Source: Verrucomicrobiota bacterium
Lineage (GTDB): Bacteria; Verrucomicrobiota; Verrucomicrobiia; Chthoniobacterales; UBA10450
Assembly (NCBI GenBank): GCA_003217965.1
Contig: QHNB01000045.1
Location: 1 to 8,759 of the forward strand
Direction of reading: 5' to 3'
Length of the DNA: 8,759 bases
A program made the position numbers and the translations under genes. Below are positions 1-6,422 of the stretch, in pieces; within the stretch, counting starts at the first letter, position 1; each line of letters starts with the position of its first letter. Below the pieces are notes generated by a model that had not been told where the DNA came from, ran no database searches, and saw only the letters and a program-made list of their open reading frames with translations.

Positions 1-94
1 TGTGCCGAACGCGGTGCGGACGATTGGGCCAGACGAAACCAGCTCGCCGCCACCGAGTGGAACCCGATCGCATATGGTCGCGATGGGGGCAACG
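1..94 (+). other. 5' edge region, possible upstream coding
   Basis: This stretch has no stop in frame 1 or frame 2, so the roadblock gene that follows could begin before the window. In frame 2 a GTG at 2 and ATGs at 74 and 83 are alternative starts. The G-run at 85-89, five bases before the ATG at 95, resembles a ribosome-binding site and favours 95. I see no recognisable domain, promoter or RNA here. Confidence 0.35.
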
Positions 95-252
95 ATGAAA
101 CGGCCGCAAGACTTGCCGCCGGCGGTGGCCCTGGCACTGGAGCCGCGGGTGGAAAGGGTATTATCGCTCACGCTGGCCGAGGTGATCGATCGCGTCCCGG
201 AAGGTTATCTCAAACCGCGGGAAAGTTTCGATGCGACACGGCGTGTGAGCAA

Positions 253-1047
253 GTGCCGGAAATTTTCATGCACAGCGTTCCGGCCTCGGACACAGCGGTA
301 GTGCAATTGCCCTACGACAAGGTGATAGAGGAGCTTTCGAATCTGCGGGTGCGGCATGATCAGACTGAGGAGCAAATCGTCGCGCAATATCAGACGCCCT
401 TCCTCCAAGTCACCGTGGAAGAATCGGAACGTTTCGGGACCAAGATGGAACCGGTCCAAGTCACTGAATTTCCACGTGTGCGCATCGGGGTCGAACCGGC
501 AACAGCGGAAGCGATTGCCGCGGCTGAACCCGAAGCGACCGCGACGGAAAAGTTCACTCCCTCCCACTTTGAGCGAACGACGCCGCCCGATGTGGGACGA
601 AGCAAGCGTTCAGCTCCACCACTCGAGTTTCCAACTGCTGCCCCCCTTAGTAAATCGGAATCGGCTGAGCCGGCCGAATCCCGCGCCGAGCCGGCAACGC
701 CAGAAAAATCGGCAGAATCGCGTATTCCGTTTTCGCTGAAGCCGGTGACACCGGAGAAGCGGGTCGTAGTCGAGCACGTGCCGGAAGGATCTTTGCCAAA
801 TGGAACGGGTGAGCCCGCGCTTCCGCGAGTTCCAGCCTCCAGCGGGTCGCCCGTTCCGCCTTCCGCTCCTCCTCCGCCATCTCCGCCCGCGCCTCCAACC
901 AGGATTCCTTTCAAGTTATCGCCGATCCCTGCACCAAAGCCGGAGTCAACGCCGACTGTTCGGGAAGGCGTCGGCAAATTTCTCGTCAGTGCCGCCACAG
1001 ACGACGGTCTCTTTCCGCTTCGCTCTCATCGCGCCGCAGTTGGCTAG
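253..1047 (+). CDS. middle frame segment of the broken roadblock protein (Pro/Ala-rich)
   Basis: This is the frame-1 open segment. The GTG at 253 is probably only a codon inside the original gene, because the frame is open back to base 1. Residues 1-80 look folded: a unit around QLPYDKVIEEL at 18-28 is followed by beta-rich sequence. From about residue 85 to 236 the sequence is disordered-looking and rich in Pro, Ala, Glu and Ser, with a polyproline run near 202-215. A short motif occurs twice, RIPFSLKP at 157-164 and RIPFKLSP at 217-224, suggesting a repeated linear binding site. The last roughly 25 residues, up to the stop at 1047, look out of frame: the conserved sequence continues in frame 2. 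If translated on its own, this makes a linker protein without the roadblock domain. Confidence 0.45.
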   Translation: MPEIFMHSVPASDTAVVQLPYDKVIEELSNLRVRHDQTEEQIVAQYQTPFLQVTVEESERFGTKMEPVQVTEFPRVRIGVEPATAEAIAAAEPEATATEKFTPSHFERTTPPDVGRSKRSAPPLEFPTAAPLSKSESAEPAESRAEPATPEKSAESRIPFSLKPVTPEKRVVVEHVPEGSLPNGTGEPALPRVPASSGSPVPPSAPPPPSPPAPPTRIPFKLSPIPAPKPESTPTVREGVGKFLVSAATDDGLFPLRSHRAAVG

Positions 1048-2041
1048 CGGAAAGGTCGTGATTCAGCCGAAGGATTTTCAGGCCGCATTACCAGTTGAAT
1101 ATCGCAATCTTTTTCTGGCCAACGCGATTGAAGCGCCGGTGCAACTTTCATTGCCGGATGTGCTGGCAAATCTGCCCGGTGACGCGTTGCGCATGCGGGA
1201 AGACCAGGAAGTAATCACGCAAGATGAAGTTTTTGAGACGCCGTTCTCGACTAAGGCGGCGGAGGATGCGCGACGATTCACGACCAGCCCGACGTTCAAA
1301 GCCGAACTGGCGTCCGATGCTGGACTGGCGTCCAAAGGAGGACTCGCGTCCCAATCGGGCCTGACATCCAAGGCCGAGCCGATGAAGGTTGCTCCGGTGG
1401 CTCCGTTAGCGACGGAAATTACAAAGAAACCAGCGGAAGACTCGCAGGTAAAAGACGAGCCCGGCCTGCCATCTAAGGCCGAGGCAATAGAGGTTGCCCC
1501 GGTGGCTCCGTTAGCGAGGGAAACTTCAGAGAAACCAGCGGAAGAACCACAAATAAAAGGCGAATGGGCCGAGCTGCCGAAAGTGTACGCGGCGAAGATC
1601 GAGCTGGCGGGCGCGGCAGTGTCAGTCCCGATCGACGCTCTGGCAAAGGCAGCTGTTCCCAGATTCGACGCGAAGGACGCTGTGGCCAAAGCGAGCGCGC
1701 TGCCCGGGGTTCGATCATGCGGCATTATTTTCGCCGATGGGCTGAGCATCGCCGGCAATATTCCAGCAGACATGCACGTCGATGGCTTGAGCGCGATGGC
1801 ACCAACGTTGCTCACGAAGCTGGAGAAACATATGCTGGAAACTCAACTCGGAGCGCTTACCTGCCTAACTGTTTACGGCGAAAAGGCGCCCATGACCTTT
1901 TTCGCGTCGGGAAACATTTGCCTCACCGCCGTCCATCATGTTGCGGAGCTTACCGCCGAAACGCGGCGCGAACTCGCCACGATTACGAAAGAACTTTCGC
2001 GCACCTATGCGCAACCCGGGACCGCTCATGTCGATCATTAA
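800..2041 (+). CDS. C-terminal frame segment with roadblock/LC7 domain
   Basis: This is the frame-2 open segment. The first roughly 60 residues (Arg/Leu/Pro-rich) are the out-of-frame shadow of the proline linker; convincing protein begins near nt 980-1000. Next come a folded stretch containing LIAPQLASGKVVIQPK and a V-x-L-S-L-P-D-V-L-A-N-L-P unit, then repeats at 1307-1570. The C-terminal domain, at about residues 290-405, shows a helix, then PGVRSCGIIFADG, then a long helix-strand series matching the roadblock/LC7 (MglB) fold. Such domains act as homodimers on small GTPases. The stop overlaps the mglA start by 14 nt, so the two proteins are probably made together. An internal start near nt 1000 would be needed for separate translation; I cannot point to a clear one. 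Confidence 0.5.
   Translation: MERVSPRFREFQPPAGRPFRLPLLLRHLRPRLQPGFLSSYRRSLHQSRSQRRLFGKASANFSSVPPQTTVSFRFALIAPQLASGKVVIQPKDFQAALPVEYRNLFLANAIEAPVQLSLPDVLANLPGDALRMREDQEVITQDEVFETPFSTKAAEDARRFTTSPTFKAELASDAGLASKGGLASQSGLTSKAEPMKVAPVAPLATEITKKPAEDSQVKDEPGLPSKAEAIEVAPVAPLARETSEKPAEEPQIKGEWAELPKVYAAKIELAGAAVSVPIDALAKAAVPRFDAKDAVAKASALPGVRSCGIIFADGLSIAGNIPADMHVDGLSAMAPTLLTKLEKHMLETQLGALTCLTVYGEKAPMTFFASGNICLTAVHHVAELTAETRRELATITKELSRTYAQPGTAHVDH
1307..1378 (+). repeat. 18-bp in-frame tandem repeat, four copies
   Basis: Four 18-base units begin at 1307, 1325, 1343 and 1361 and encode LASDAG, LASKGG, LASQSG and LTSKAE. The units are diverged at third positions but keep the reading frame, which suggests an old in-frame expansion in a flexible linker. 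The last copy is also the start of the longer 105-bp repeat. Confidence 0.8.
1361..1570 (+). repeat. 105-bp in-frame tandem duplication (35 residues, two copies)
   Basis: Bases 1361-1465 and 1466-1570 are two diverged copies of one 105-base unit. Both encode a start like L-x-SKAE, a core VAPVAPLA, then KPAE and a charged tail. The shared block ccggtggctccgttagcga is identical in both, while other positions differ. The period is a multiple of three, so the frame is kept. It lengthens the linker just before the roadblock domain. Confidence 0.85.
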
Positions 2042-2690
2042 TTACGCCAGCCGGGAGATTCAGTTTAAGATCGTTTACTACGGGCCAGCGCTCTGCGGCA
2101 AGACGACGAACCTCGGCTACATTCATCAGCGGATCAGTCCGCAAAATCGCGGCGATCTGGTGTCGCTTGCAACCGCCGCCGATCGCACTCTCTTCTTCGA
2201 TTTTCTTCCGCTCAACGCCGTGGTCATCAAAGGTTTTGTCACGAAATTTCAGCTCTACACCGTGCCCGGCCAGGTGATTTACAATGCCACCCGCCAGCTC
2301 GTTTTGCGCAGCGTGGACGGGATCGTTTTCGTCGCCGATTCGCAGTGGGAAAAAATGGAGGAGAACGTCGAGAGTTTTAAAAACCTCGAAGACAACCTAG
2401 CCAAGCAAAACATGTCGCTCGACGACATCCCTTACGTCTTGCAGTACAACAAACGGGATCTGCCGAATATCGGGCCGGTGAATTATCTCGAGTACGTCCT
2501 GAACAATCGGAAGAAGCGGGTCCAAAGTTTCGAGGTTGTTTCCAGCACCGGACAAAATGTTTTTGCGACGCTCAACGCAGTCTCGCAAATCCTGCTCCAC
2601 AAGTTCAGCAAACAGAGCGACTCTAACCGCGGGCCGGCGGCGGCAGCCGGCGCGGCCACGCCGAGGCAAACACAGGGCGTGGTAGCATGA
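2028..2690 (+). CDS. mglA: MglA-type small GTPase
   Basis: A 220-residue protein of the prokaryotic MglA family: small Ras-like GTPases that switch between GTP and GDP forms and mark a cell pole, as in Myxococcus motility. Visible motifs are the P-loop GPALCGKTT (19-27), SLATAADRTLFFDFLP with the conserved Arg53, YTVPGQV (77-83) with the catalytic Gln82, NKRD (141-144) for guanine specificity, and SSTG near 172. The ATG at 2028 gives the family's usual N-terminus (MSIINYASRE), so the longer upstream extension is rejected. Position 21 is Ala instead of the usual Gly. About 25 extra residues, rich in Ala and Gly, follow the GTPase fold. The start overlaps the roadblock gene before it, and the stop overlaps the MglB-like gene by 4 nt, pointing to coupled translation. 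The family assignment is strong; the role in polarity is inferred. Confidence 0.92.
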   Translation: MSIINYASREIQFKIVYYGPALCGKTTNLGYIHQRISPQNRGDLVSLATAADRTLFFDFLPLNAVVIKGFVTKFQLYTVPGQVIYNATRQLVLRSVDGIVFVADSQWEKMEENVESFKNLEDNLAKQNMSLDDIPYVLQYNKRDLPNIGPVNYLEYVLNNRKKRVQSFEVVSSTGQNVFATLNAVSQILLHKFSKQSDSNRGPAAAAGAATPRQTQGVVA

Positions 2691-3178
2691 ACGCCATACC
2701 CGTTCTCACCATCGATGATGTCGCCAATCTTGATGGTGTTCTGGCCGATTTTCTAAAGAAAGCTGAGGCCGAGCTGACCGTAGTGATCGATCGCGGCGGT
2801 AATGTTATTTCCCAATATGGCGATATGACAGTCATGGATGTGACCATTATCGCCGCGCTCGCTGCCGGCTCCTTTGCCGCTACGCGCGAATTGGCACGGC
2901 GGATCGGGGAGATCGAATTCAATGCCCTCTATCATCAGGGAAACGGCAGCCATATTTTCATGAATTCAGTCGACGAAGAGACGATCATGATCACGGTTTT
3001 CGGACCGCTCACGACGGTCGGTCTGGTCCGTTTTTACTCGACCGGCACTGCCCAACAGGTTGCTCTGTTGCTCAAAGCACTCCAAAAAGCTAACCACGGT
3101 TATACTTTCGAAGCCTCGGACATTTCAGTCGCGCCGATTTTTACCGATTCCGCACCCGAGCCGACAACGCCGAGCTGA
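2687..3178 (+). CDS. mglB: MglB-like roadblock/LC7 protein
   Basis: A 163-residue, soluble, single-domain roadblock/LC7 protein. The fold runs from about residue 12 to 135: helix, strand LTVVIDRGGNVIS (30-42), a long helix with AALAAGSFAATRELARRIGE (56-75), strands HIFMNSVDEE and MITVFGPLTTVGLVRFY (101-117), and a final helix. The ATRELA..IGE...F....HQG pattern is that of MglB, the GTPase-activating partner of MglA, rather than a generic roadblock protein. The last 25 residues are Pro/Thr-rich and probably disordered. Its ATG lies inside the mglA stop (ATGA), so the pair is likely co-translated. With the C-terminal domain of the first gene, the module carries two roadblock domains for one GTPase. 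Confidence 0.85.
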   Translation: MNAIPVLTIDDVANLDGVLADFLKKAEAELTVVIDRGGNVISQYGDMTVMDVTIIAALAAGSFAATRELARRIGEIEFNALYHQGNGSHIFMNSVDEETIMITVFGPLTTVGLVRFYSTGTAQQVALLLKALQKANHGYTFEASDISVAPIFTDSAPEPTTPS

Positions 3179-3255
3179 GTCCGTCGAATTCTCCGCAACC
3201 ACTGCTCCTTTTGTGCAGTTATTGCGTGTGGCGGCAGTATGCCGCAGCCTTGGCC
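3179..3255. other. short spacer after mglB with a small hairpin
   Basis: No gene is seen. A perfect inverted repeat, gcggca-gta-tgccgc, lies at 3231-3245, about 50 nt past the mglB stop. It has no T-run on either side, so it is not a convincing intrinsic terminator. Confidence 0.4.
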
Positions 3256-3581
3256 ATGAGTTTTCCGCGTTTGGCGAAATCATTCTCCTGATTCTTTTGG
3301 GATGGTCGTCATTCATCGCGCGGCAAGGAACGTCTGATGTGGCATAACGACCAGGCGCGGACCGGGCAGAATCTGACTGAAACGCAATAGCATGCCGGCC
3401 AACTGCGGCGCGTCCGACGCCAATAATCTCGCCACCGAACTCTACTCCACCACTGATGCAGAATCGCGCGATAGCTTCGGTAACGGCAACAAATTTGTCG
3501 TTCCGACGATCGCCAAGGGTAAAGTTTGCTCGGCACTGTGAGCGGGGTTGCGGGTTTGGCCTGTTCAATCCGCCTTCTTGA
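3256..3581 (+). pseudogene. remnant of a secreted PQQ/YVTN-like beta-propeller gene
   Basis: Seen as pieces in three frames. ATG 3256 opens MSFPRLAKSFS. After a frame break, ILLGWSSFIARQGTSDV (frame 3, from 3291) completes what looks like a signal peptide. ATG 3337 (frame 1) gives MWHNDQARTGQNLTETQ and a stop. Frame 2 from 3392 gives MPAN, then DANNLATELYSTTDAESRD and NKFVVPTIAKGKV up to a TGA at 3539. GTVSGV (frame 1, 3532) and FGLFNPPS-stop (frame 3, 3555-3581) follow. The WHND..RTGQN start and the ELY..RD....KF.VPT.A.GKVYVGT...VFG end are the two ends of one family of extracellular propeller proteins found in Verrucomicrobiota and Acidobacteriota (recalled, not searched). Normally several hundred residues separate them; here there is almost nothing. 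The gene therefore has a large internal deletion plus frameshifts and is dead. Confidence 0.65.
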
Positions 3582-3602
3582 GGCCATCGAAATTCGCTGA
3601 TA

Positions 3603-3676
3603 CTCCGCGATCGGAGGAACGAGCTCCGTCTCGTGCAATTCTAATTCGGTGGAACGGACGGAGGCCGTGCCTCCGT
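3603..3676. repeat. palindrome-rich intergenic element behind fabF
   Basis: This stretch packs several inverted repeats. CTCCG (3603-3607), CGGAG (3612-3616) and CTCCG (3624-3628) can pair in two alternative ways. ACGAG (3619-3623) pairs with CTCGT (3630-3634). A perfect 8-bp stem, ACGGAGGC (3658-3665) with GCCTCCGT (3669-3676), has a 3-base loop. The word ggaac occurs twice (3616, 3651). Such clustered imperfect palindromes resemble REP-like dispersed elements; whether this one is dispersed cannot be judged from one copy. The 3658-3676 hairpin begins nine bases past the fabF stop and could also protect or end that transcript, although no T-run follows. Confidence 0.6.
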
Positions 3677-3684
3677 GTGATAAG

Positions 3685-4932
3685 TCAGCTGGTGAACTCC
3701 CGCACCACGAGGGTCGCGTTGTGTCCACCGAAACCGAATGAATTGTTGAGTGCAACGCGCACCTTGCGCTCTTTCGCCACTTTCGCGGTGAAATCGAGAT
3801 CACATTCGTCGTCGGGATTCTCGAGATTGATTGTCGGCGGAATGACACCGTCACGAATCGATAGAGCGCAGACCGCCGTTTCAATTGCACCGGCGCCCCC
3901 AAGCAAATGGCCGGTCATTGATTTGGTTGAGCTGATGGAGACGCTTTTCGCGCGCGGTCCGAATACAGTCTTAATCGCGCGCGCCTCGGCAACATCACCT
4001 AATCCGGTCGAGGTCGCGTGGGCGTTAATGTAATCCACGTCATCGATCGAAAGCCTGGCGTGCTCTAGCGCCAGCTGCATGGCCCGCGCTGCGCCTATCC
4101 CATCGGGTGGCGGCGCGGTCATGTGATAGGCATCCGCGCTCAGCCCGTACCCAACCAGTTCGCAGTAAATCTTCGCGTTTCGCTTTTTCGCGTGCTCCAG
4201 TGCCTCAATCACGACGATGCCGGCGCCTTCGCCGATAACAAAACCGTCGCGATCGCGGTCCCAAGGGCGCGAAGCTCGGGCCGGCTCGTCATTGCGCGTG
4301 CTCAACGCTTTCATGGCGCCGAACCCGGCCAGACCGATCGGAATAATGGCCGCTTCCGAACCGCCGGCCAGGAAGATATCGGCCTCACCAAATTTGATCA
4401 TGCGCCACGATTCTCCGATGGCATTGTTTGATGTGGCGCAAGCAGTAACGATGCACATGTTCGGCCCGTGTATTCCGAATTCCATCGAGATCAGCCCGCT
4501 CGCCATGTTGCTGATCAACATCGGGATGGTGAAAGCAGACACTCGTTGCGGACCTTTGGAAAGAAGGATGGTGTATTGATCTTCCAGCGTTTTCAGGCCG
4601 CCAATCCCGCTGCTAACGAGAACGCCAAACCGTTCCGGATTTTCCAGGGCCATATCAATGGACGCATCCGCCATGGCCATTTTGGCCGCCGCCATTGATA
4701 GCTGCGCAAAGCGATCGGTTCGACGGACATCCTTCGGGTTTTTAAAGACAGGTTTCGGATCGAAGCCCTGCACCTCGCCGCCAATGCGGCAATCGTAAGC
4801 ACTCGTATCAAATGCCGTAATTGTGCGAATGCCGCTGACGCCGTTTTTGAGGCTGTGCCAGAAGTCTTCCAGATTATTGCCGACAGGCGTGACCACGCCT
4901 ATTCCGGTAATAACGACACGGCGATCATTCAT
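3685..4932 (-). CDS. fabF: beta-ketoacyl-ACP synthase II (FabF)
   Basis: A 415-residue, full-length condensing enzyme of fatty-acid elongation. It joins malonyl-ACP to a growing acyl-ACP with loss of CO2, in the cytosol as a homodimer. The N-terminus RRVVITGIGVVTPVGNN is typical. The active site is complete: nucleophile Cys165 in TACATS, His305 in NAHATSTGLGD, Lys337 in SSTKSMTGH, His342 in the same motif, and the gating loop NNSFGFGGHN near 396-405. NAHATSTGLGD has Ala and Gly where E. coli FabF has Gly and Pro (NAHGTSTPLGD), a mild variant. No acpP or other fab gene adjoins it; it is the last gene of the minus-strand block, 70 nt after guaB3, and may be read with it. The ribosome-binding site is weak. 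The assignment as FabF rather than FabB rests on length and the N-terminal and Cys motifs. Confidence 0.94.
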   Translation of the reverse strand: MNDRRVVITGIGVVTPVGNNLEDFWHSLKNGVSGIRTITAFDTSAYDCRIGGEVQGFDPKPVFKNPKDVRRTDRFAQLSMAAAKMAMADASIDMALENPERFGVLVSSGIGGLKTLEDQYTILLSKGPQRVSAFTIPMLISNMASGLISMEFGIHGPNMCIVTACATSNNAIGESWRMIKFGEADIFLAGGSEAAIIPIGLAGFGAMKALSTRNDEPARASRPWDRDRDGFVIGEGAGIVVIEALEHAKKRNAKIYCELVGYGLSADAYHMTAPPPDGIGAARAMQLALEHARLSIDDVDYINAHATSTGLGDVAEARAIKTVFGPRAKSVSISSTKSMTGHLLGGAGAIETAVCALSIRDGVIPPTINLENPDDECDLDFTAKVAKERKVRVALNNSFGFGGHNATLVVREFTS

Positions 4933-5002
4933 ACTTCAAGAGCTGGAGCGACGGCGAATCGGAAAGGTGGTCGAAAGGTGGCGCAGGGTCAACGCGCTTC
5001 GC

Positions 5003-6181
5003 TTACCGCGTTCCCATTCCCACACTCTGCACCGTTTGGAAAAGTTTGCCTTCGGTTTTGATAGAAGGCGCGATGATGATTTCTGTTTGCTGAAATTCTG
5101 GGATATCGCGGGCGCCTACATTCCCCATGCAGGTGGTAATGGCGCCGACCAGGTTCTGGCTCCCGTCGTCGACTTCGGCCGGACCGAACAGGATTTGCTT
5201 GAGTGATCCGGTCGCACCCACTTTGATCCGGGTTCCTCGCGGCAGGTTGGCATGGGGCGTCGCCATCCCCCAATGATAACCCCGGCCAGGAGCTTCGGAC
5301 GCCTTGGCGAAAGCGCTACCGACCATGACAGCGTCCGCGCCGCAGGCCAATGCTTTGCAAACATCGCCGCCTTTGCTCATTCCACCGTCGGTAATGATCG
5401 GAACAAAGCGCGAAGTTTTTTTGAAATAAGCATCACGGGCAGCTGCGCAATCCACCGTGGCGGTGACTTGCGGGACACCCAAACCGAGCACCCCACGTGA
5501 GGTACACGCTGCACCCGGGCCGACGCCAACCAGGACTGCGGCCGGTCCGCAGTTCATGATCTCGAGCGTGACATCGTAGCCGACGGTGTTGCCAACAATC
5601 ACCGGAATGCGCATGTCTGCGCAAAATTTTGCGAGATCGAGCGATTTATATTCCGACGAAATGTGGCGCACGGTTGAGACGGTGCTCTGCACGACGAAAA
5701 CGTCCGCGCCTGCCTCCTGGGCGAGAACCCCGAATTCTGCGGCCCGTTGTGGAATCGAACTTACGGCCGCGAGCGCACCGCCATCCTTAATTTGCCGGAC
5801 ACGCGCTGCAATCAACTCAGGCTGGATCGGTTCCTGGTAAATTTTCTGAAGCAGCCCAGTAATTTCGGTTTTGTCCGTTTGGACGATTTTCTCCAGCACC
5901 TCCTGCGGATGCTTGTAACGGGTCTGGACACCTTCGAGGTTGAGCACGGCGAGTCCGCCAAGCTTGCTCATCTCGATCGCAAATCGCACATCGACTACGC
6001 CGTCCATGGCGCTGGCCAAAATCGGAATCTTCAGCGAAATCGGTTCGGCATTTTTTCGCGGCAAGCGAAAGGTGATATCGACCTCGTTTGGATTAATGGT
6101 CACTCTCCCCGGGACCAGCGCGATTTCGTCGAAGCCGTAGGTCACCCGCGCTTTTCGGTTTCGGCCAATCCACATTCCCAT
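5003..6181 (-). CDS. GuaB3-family IMP dehydrogenase-like protein
   Basis: A 392-residue TIM-barrel enzyme of the IMPDH/GMP reductase superfamily without the CBS domain pair of ordinary GuaB (about 490 residues). The N-terminus YGFDEIALVPGRVTINPNEV is typical of the GuaB3 group. The loop GVGPGAACTSRGVLGLGVPQ holds the catalytic Cys226. DGGMSKGGDVCKALACGADA (265-284) is the phosphate-binding part. The flap reads GYHWGMATPH (301-310) where IMPDH has the Arg-Tyr-containing YRGMGS, so the usual IMPDH base is missing. GuaB3 proteins were long annotated as IMP dehydrogenase; work on a cyanobacterial member points to GMP reductase activity (recalled). The reaction here could be either, so no symbol is given. 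It starts 1 nt after the zinc-ribbon gene. A second in-frame ATG two codons in is also possible. Confidence 0.85.
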   Translation of the reverse strand: MGMWIGRNRKARVTYGFDEIALVPGRVTINPNEVDITFRLPRKNAEPISLKIPILASAMDGVVDVRFAIEMSKLGGLAVLNLEGVQTRYKHPQEVLEKIVQTDKTEITGLLQKIYQEPIQPELIAARVRQIKDGGALAAVSSIPQRAAEFGVLAQEAGADVFVVQSTVSTVRHISSEYKSLDLAKFCADMRIPVIVGNTVGYDVTLEIMNCGPAAVLVGVGPGAACTSRGVLGLGVPQVTATVDCAAARDAYFKKTSRFVPIITDGGMSKGGDVCKALACGADAVMVGSAFAKASEAPGRGYHWGMATPHANLPRGTRIKVGATGSLKQILFGPAEVDDGSQNLVGAITTCMGNVGARDIPEFQQTEIIIAPSIKTEGKLFQTVQSVGMGTR

Positions 6182-6182
6182 A

Positions 6183-6422
6183 TCAAATACGCTCGAATTT
6201 AAATCGTTCGTTCAAACTGCCGCAGCGTGGGCAACGCGGCAGCAAAGCATCCGTGCGGTCCTCGAACTCGAGACCGCAAATGACACACCGCAGCCGGTAA
6301 CGAAAAGCTTTTCGCTCGCGCCGTCTGCGGTTCCATTCATTACTTAACCAGAGTAGAAATACGGCCGCAAGGAAAACCAGCAGATAAATCGCCACCAAGG
6401 CGGCGAGACTGACGCGAATCAC
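6183..6422 (-). CDS. small membrane-anchored zinc-ribbon protein
   Basis: A 79-residue protein with one N-terminal membrane helix (about 5-27), a strongly basic patch (NRRRRERKAFRYR, 31-43) and a zinc ribbon made by Cys46-x2-Cys49 and Cys64-x2-Cys67. The positive patch after the helix implies that the ribbon faces the cytoplasm. I recognise no named family. The start is GTG at 6422, overlapping the TonB-like stop by 4 nt (GTGA), and the stop is 1 nt from the guaB3 start, so it sits tightly in the operon. It may bind RNA, nucleotide or a protein of the Ton-like machine; none of these is shown by the sequence. Confidence 0.8.
   Translation of the reverse strand: MIRVSLAALVAIYLLVFLAAVFLLWLSNEWNRRRRERKAFRYRLRCVICGLEFEDRTDALLPRCPRCGSLNERFKFERI

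Larger units (their letters stand above)
95..2041 (+). pseudogene. large roadblock/LC7-domain protein, reading frame broken twice
   Basis: Seen: one protein seems to be spread over frame 2 (95 to about 245), frame 1 (about 247 to about 975) and frame 2 again (about 980 to the TAA at 2041). Each part looks like real protein where the other frame does not. The order is: a conserved N-terminal stretch; short beta-alpha-like units of the form V-x-L-x-L-x-x-V-I/L-x-x-L-P at 158-199, 298-339, 1139-1177 and 1619-1660; a long Pro/Ala/Glu-rich linker; a second folded stretch (1000-1260); a repeat-rich linker (1307-1570); and a C-terminal roadblock/LC7 domain (about 1665-2015). Roadblock domains dimerise and regulate MglA/Ras-like GTPases, and mglA follows with a 14-nt overlap. 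The breaks may be true mutations, in which case only fragments are made, or sequencing errors. The start at 95 is chosen for its G-rich ribosome-binding site. Confidence 0.65.

Noticed and set aside
965..985. Programmed ribosomal frameshift at the aaattt run
   Set aside because: A +1 shift is needed, no classic slippery site or stimulator is clear, and a second unrelated break lies upstream; sequencing error or decay is simpler.
390..1815. Long minus-strand open frames (390-998 and 1078-1815)
   Set aside because: They are antisense to the Pro/Ala/Glu-rich linkers and consist of Gly/Ser/Ala-rich shadow sequence with no domain; high GC keeps them open.
1938..2027. N-terminal extension of MglA by 30 codons
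   Set aside because: The added residues are Arg/Pro-rich, do not match MglA, and lie in the coding part of the upstream roadblock domain; the ATG at 2028 gives the family start.
3231..3245. Terminator for the mglA/mglB operon
   Set aside because: The 6-bp stem is perfect, but there is no T-run and it lies about 50 bases past the stop.
3125..3902. Minus-strand open frames across the convergent gap (3125-3568, 3309-3902)
   Set aside because: The second overlaps the 3' end of fabF in another frame, both lack a recognisable domain, and the plus strand of the same stretch carries the beta-propeller remnant.
4962..4981. Direct repeat gaaaggtgg (two copies 11 bases apart) between guaB3 and fabF
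   Set aside because: Two short copies are too few to call an operator, and the spot does not look like a promoter.
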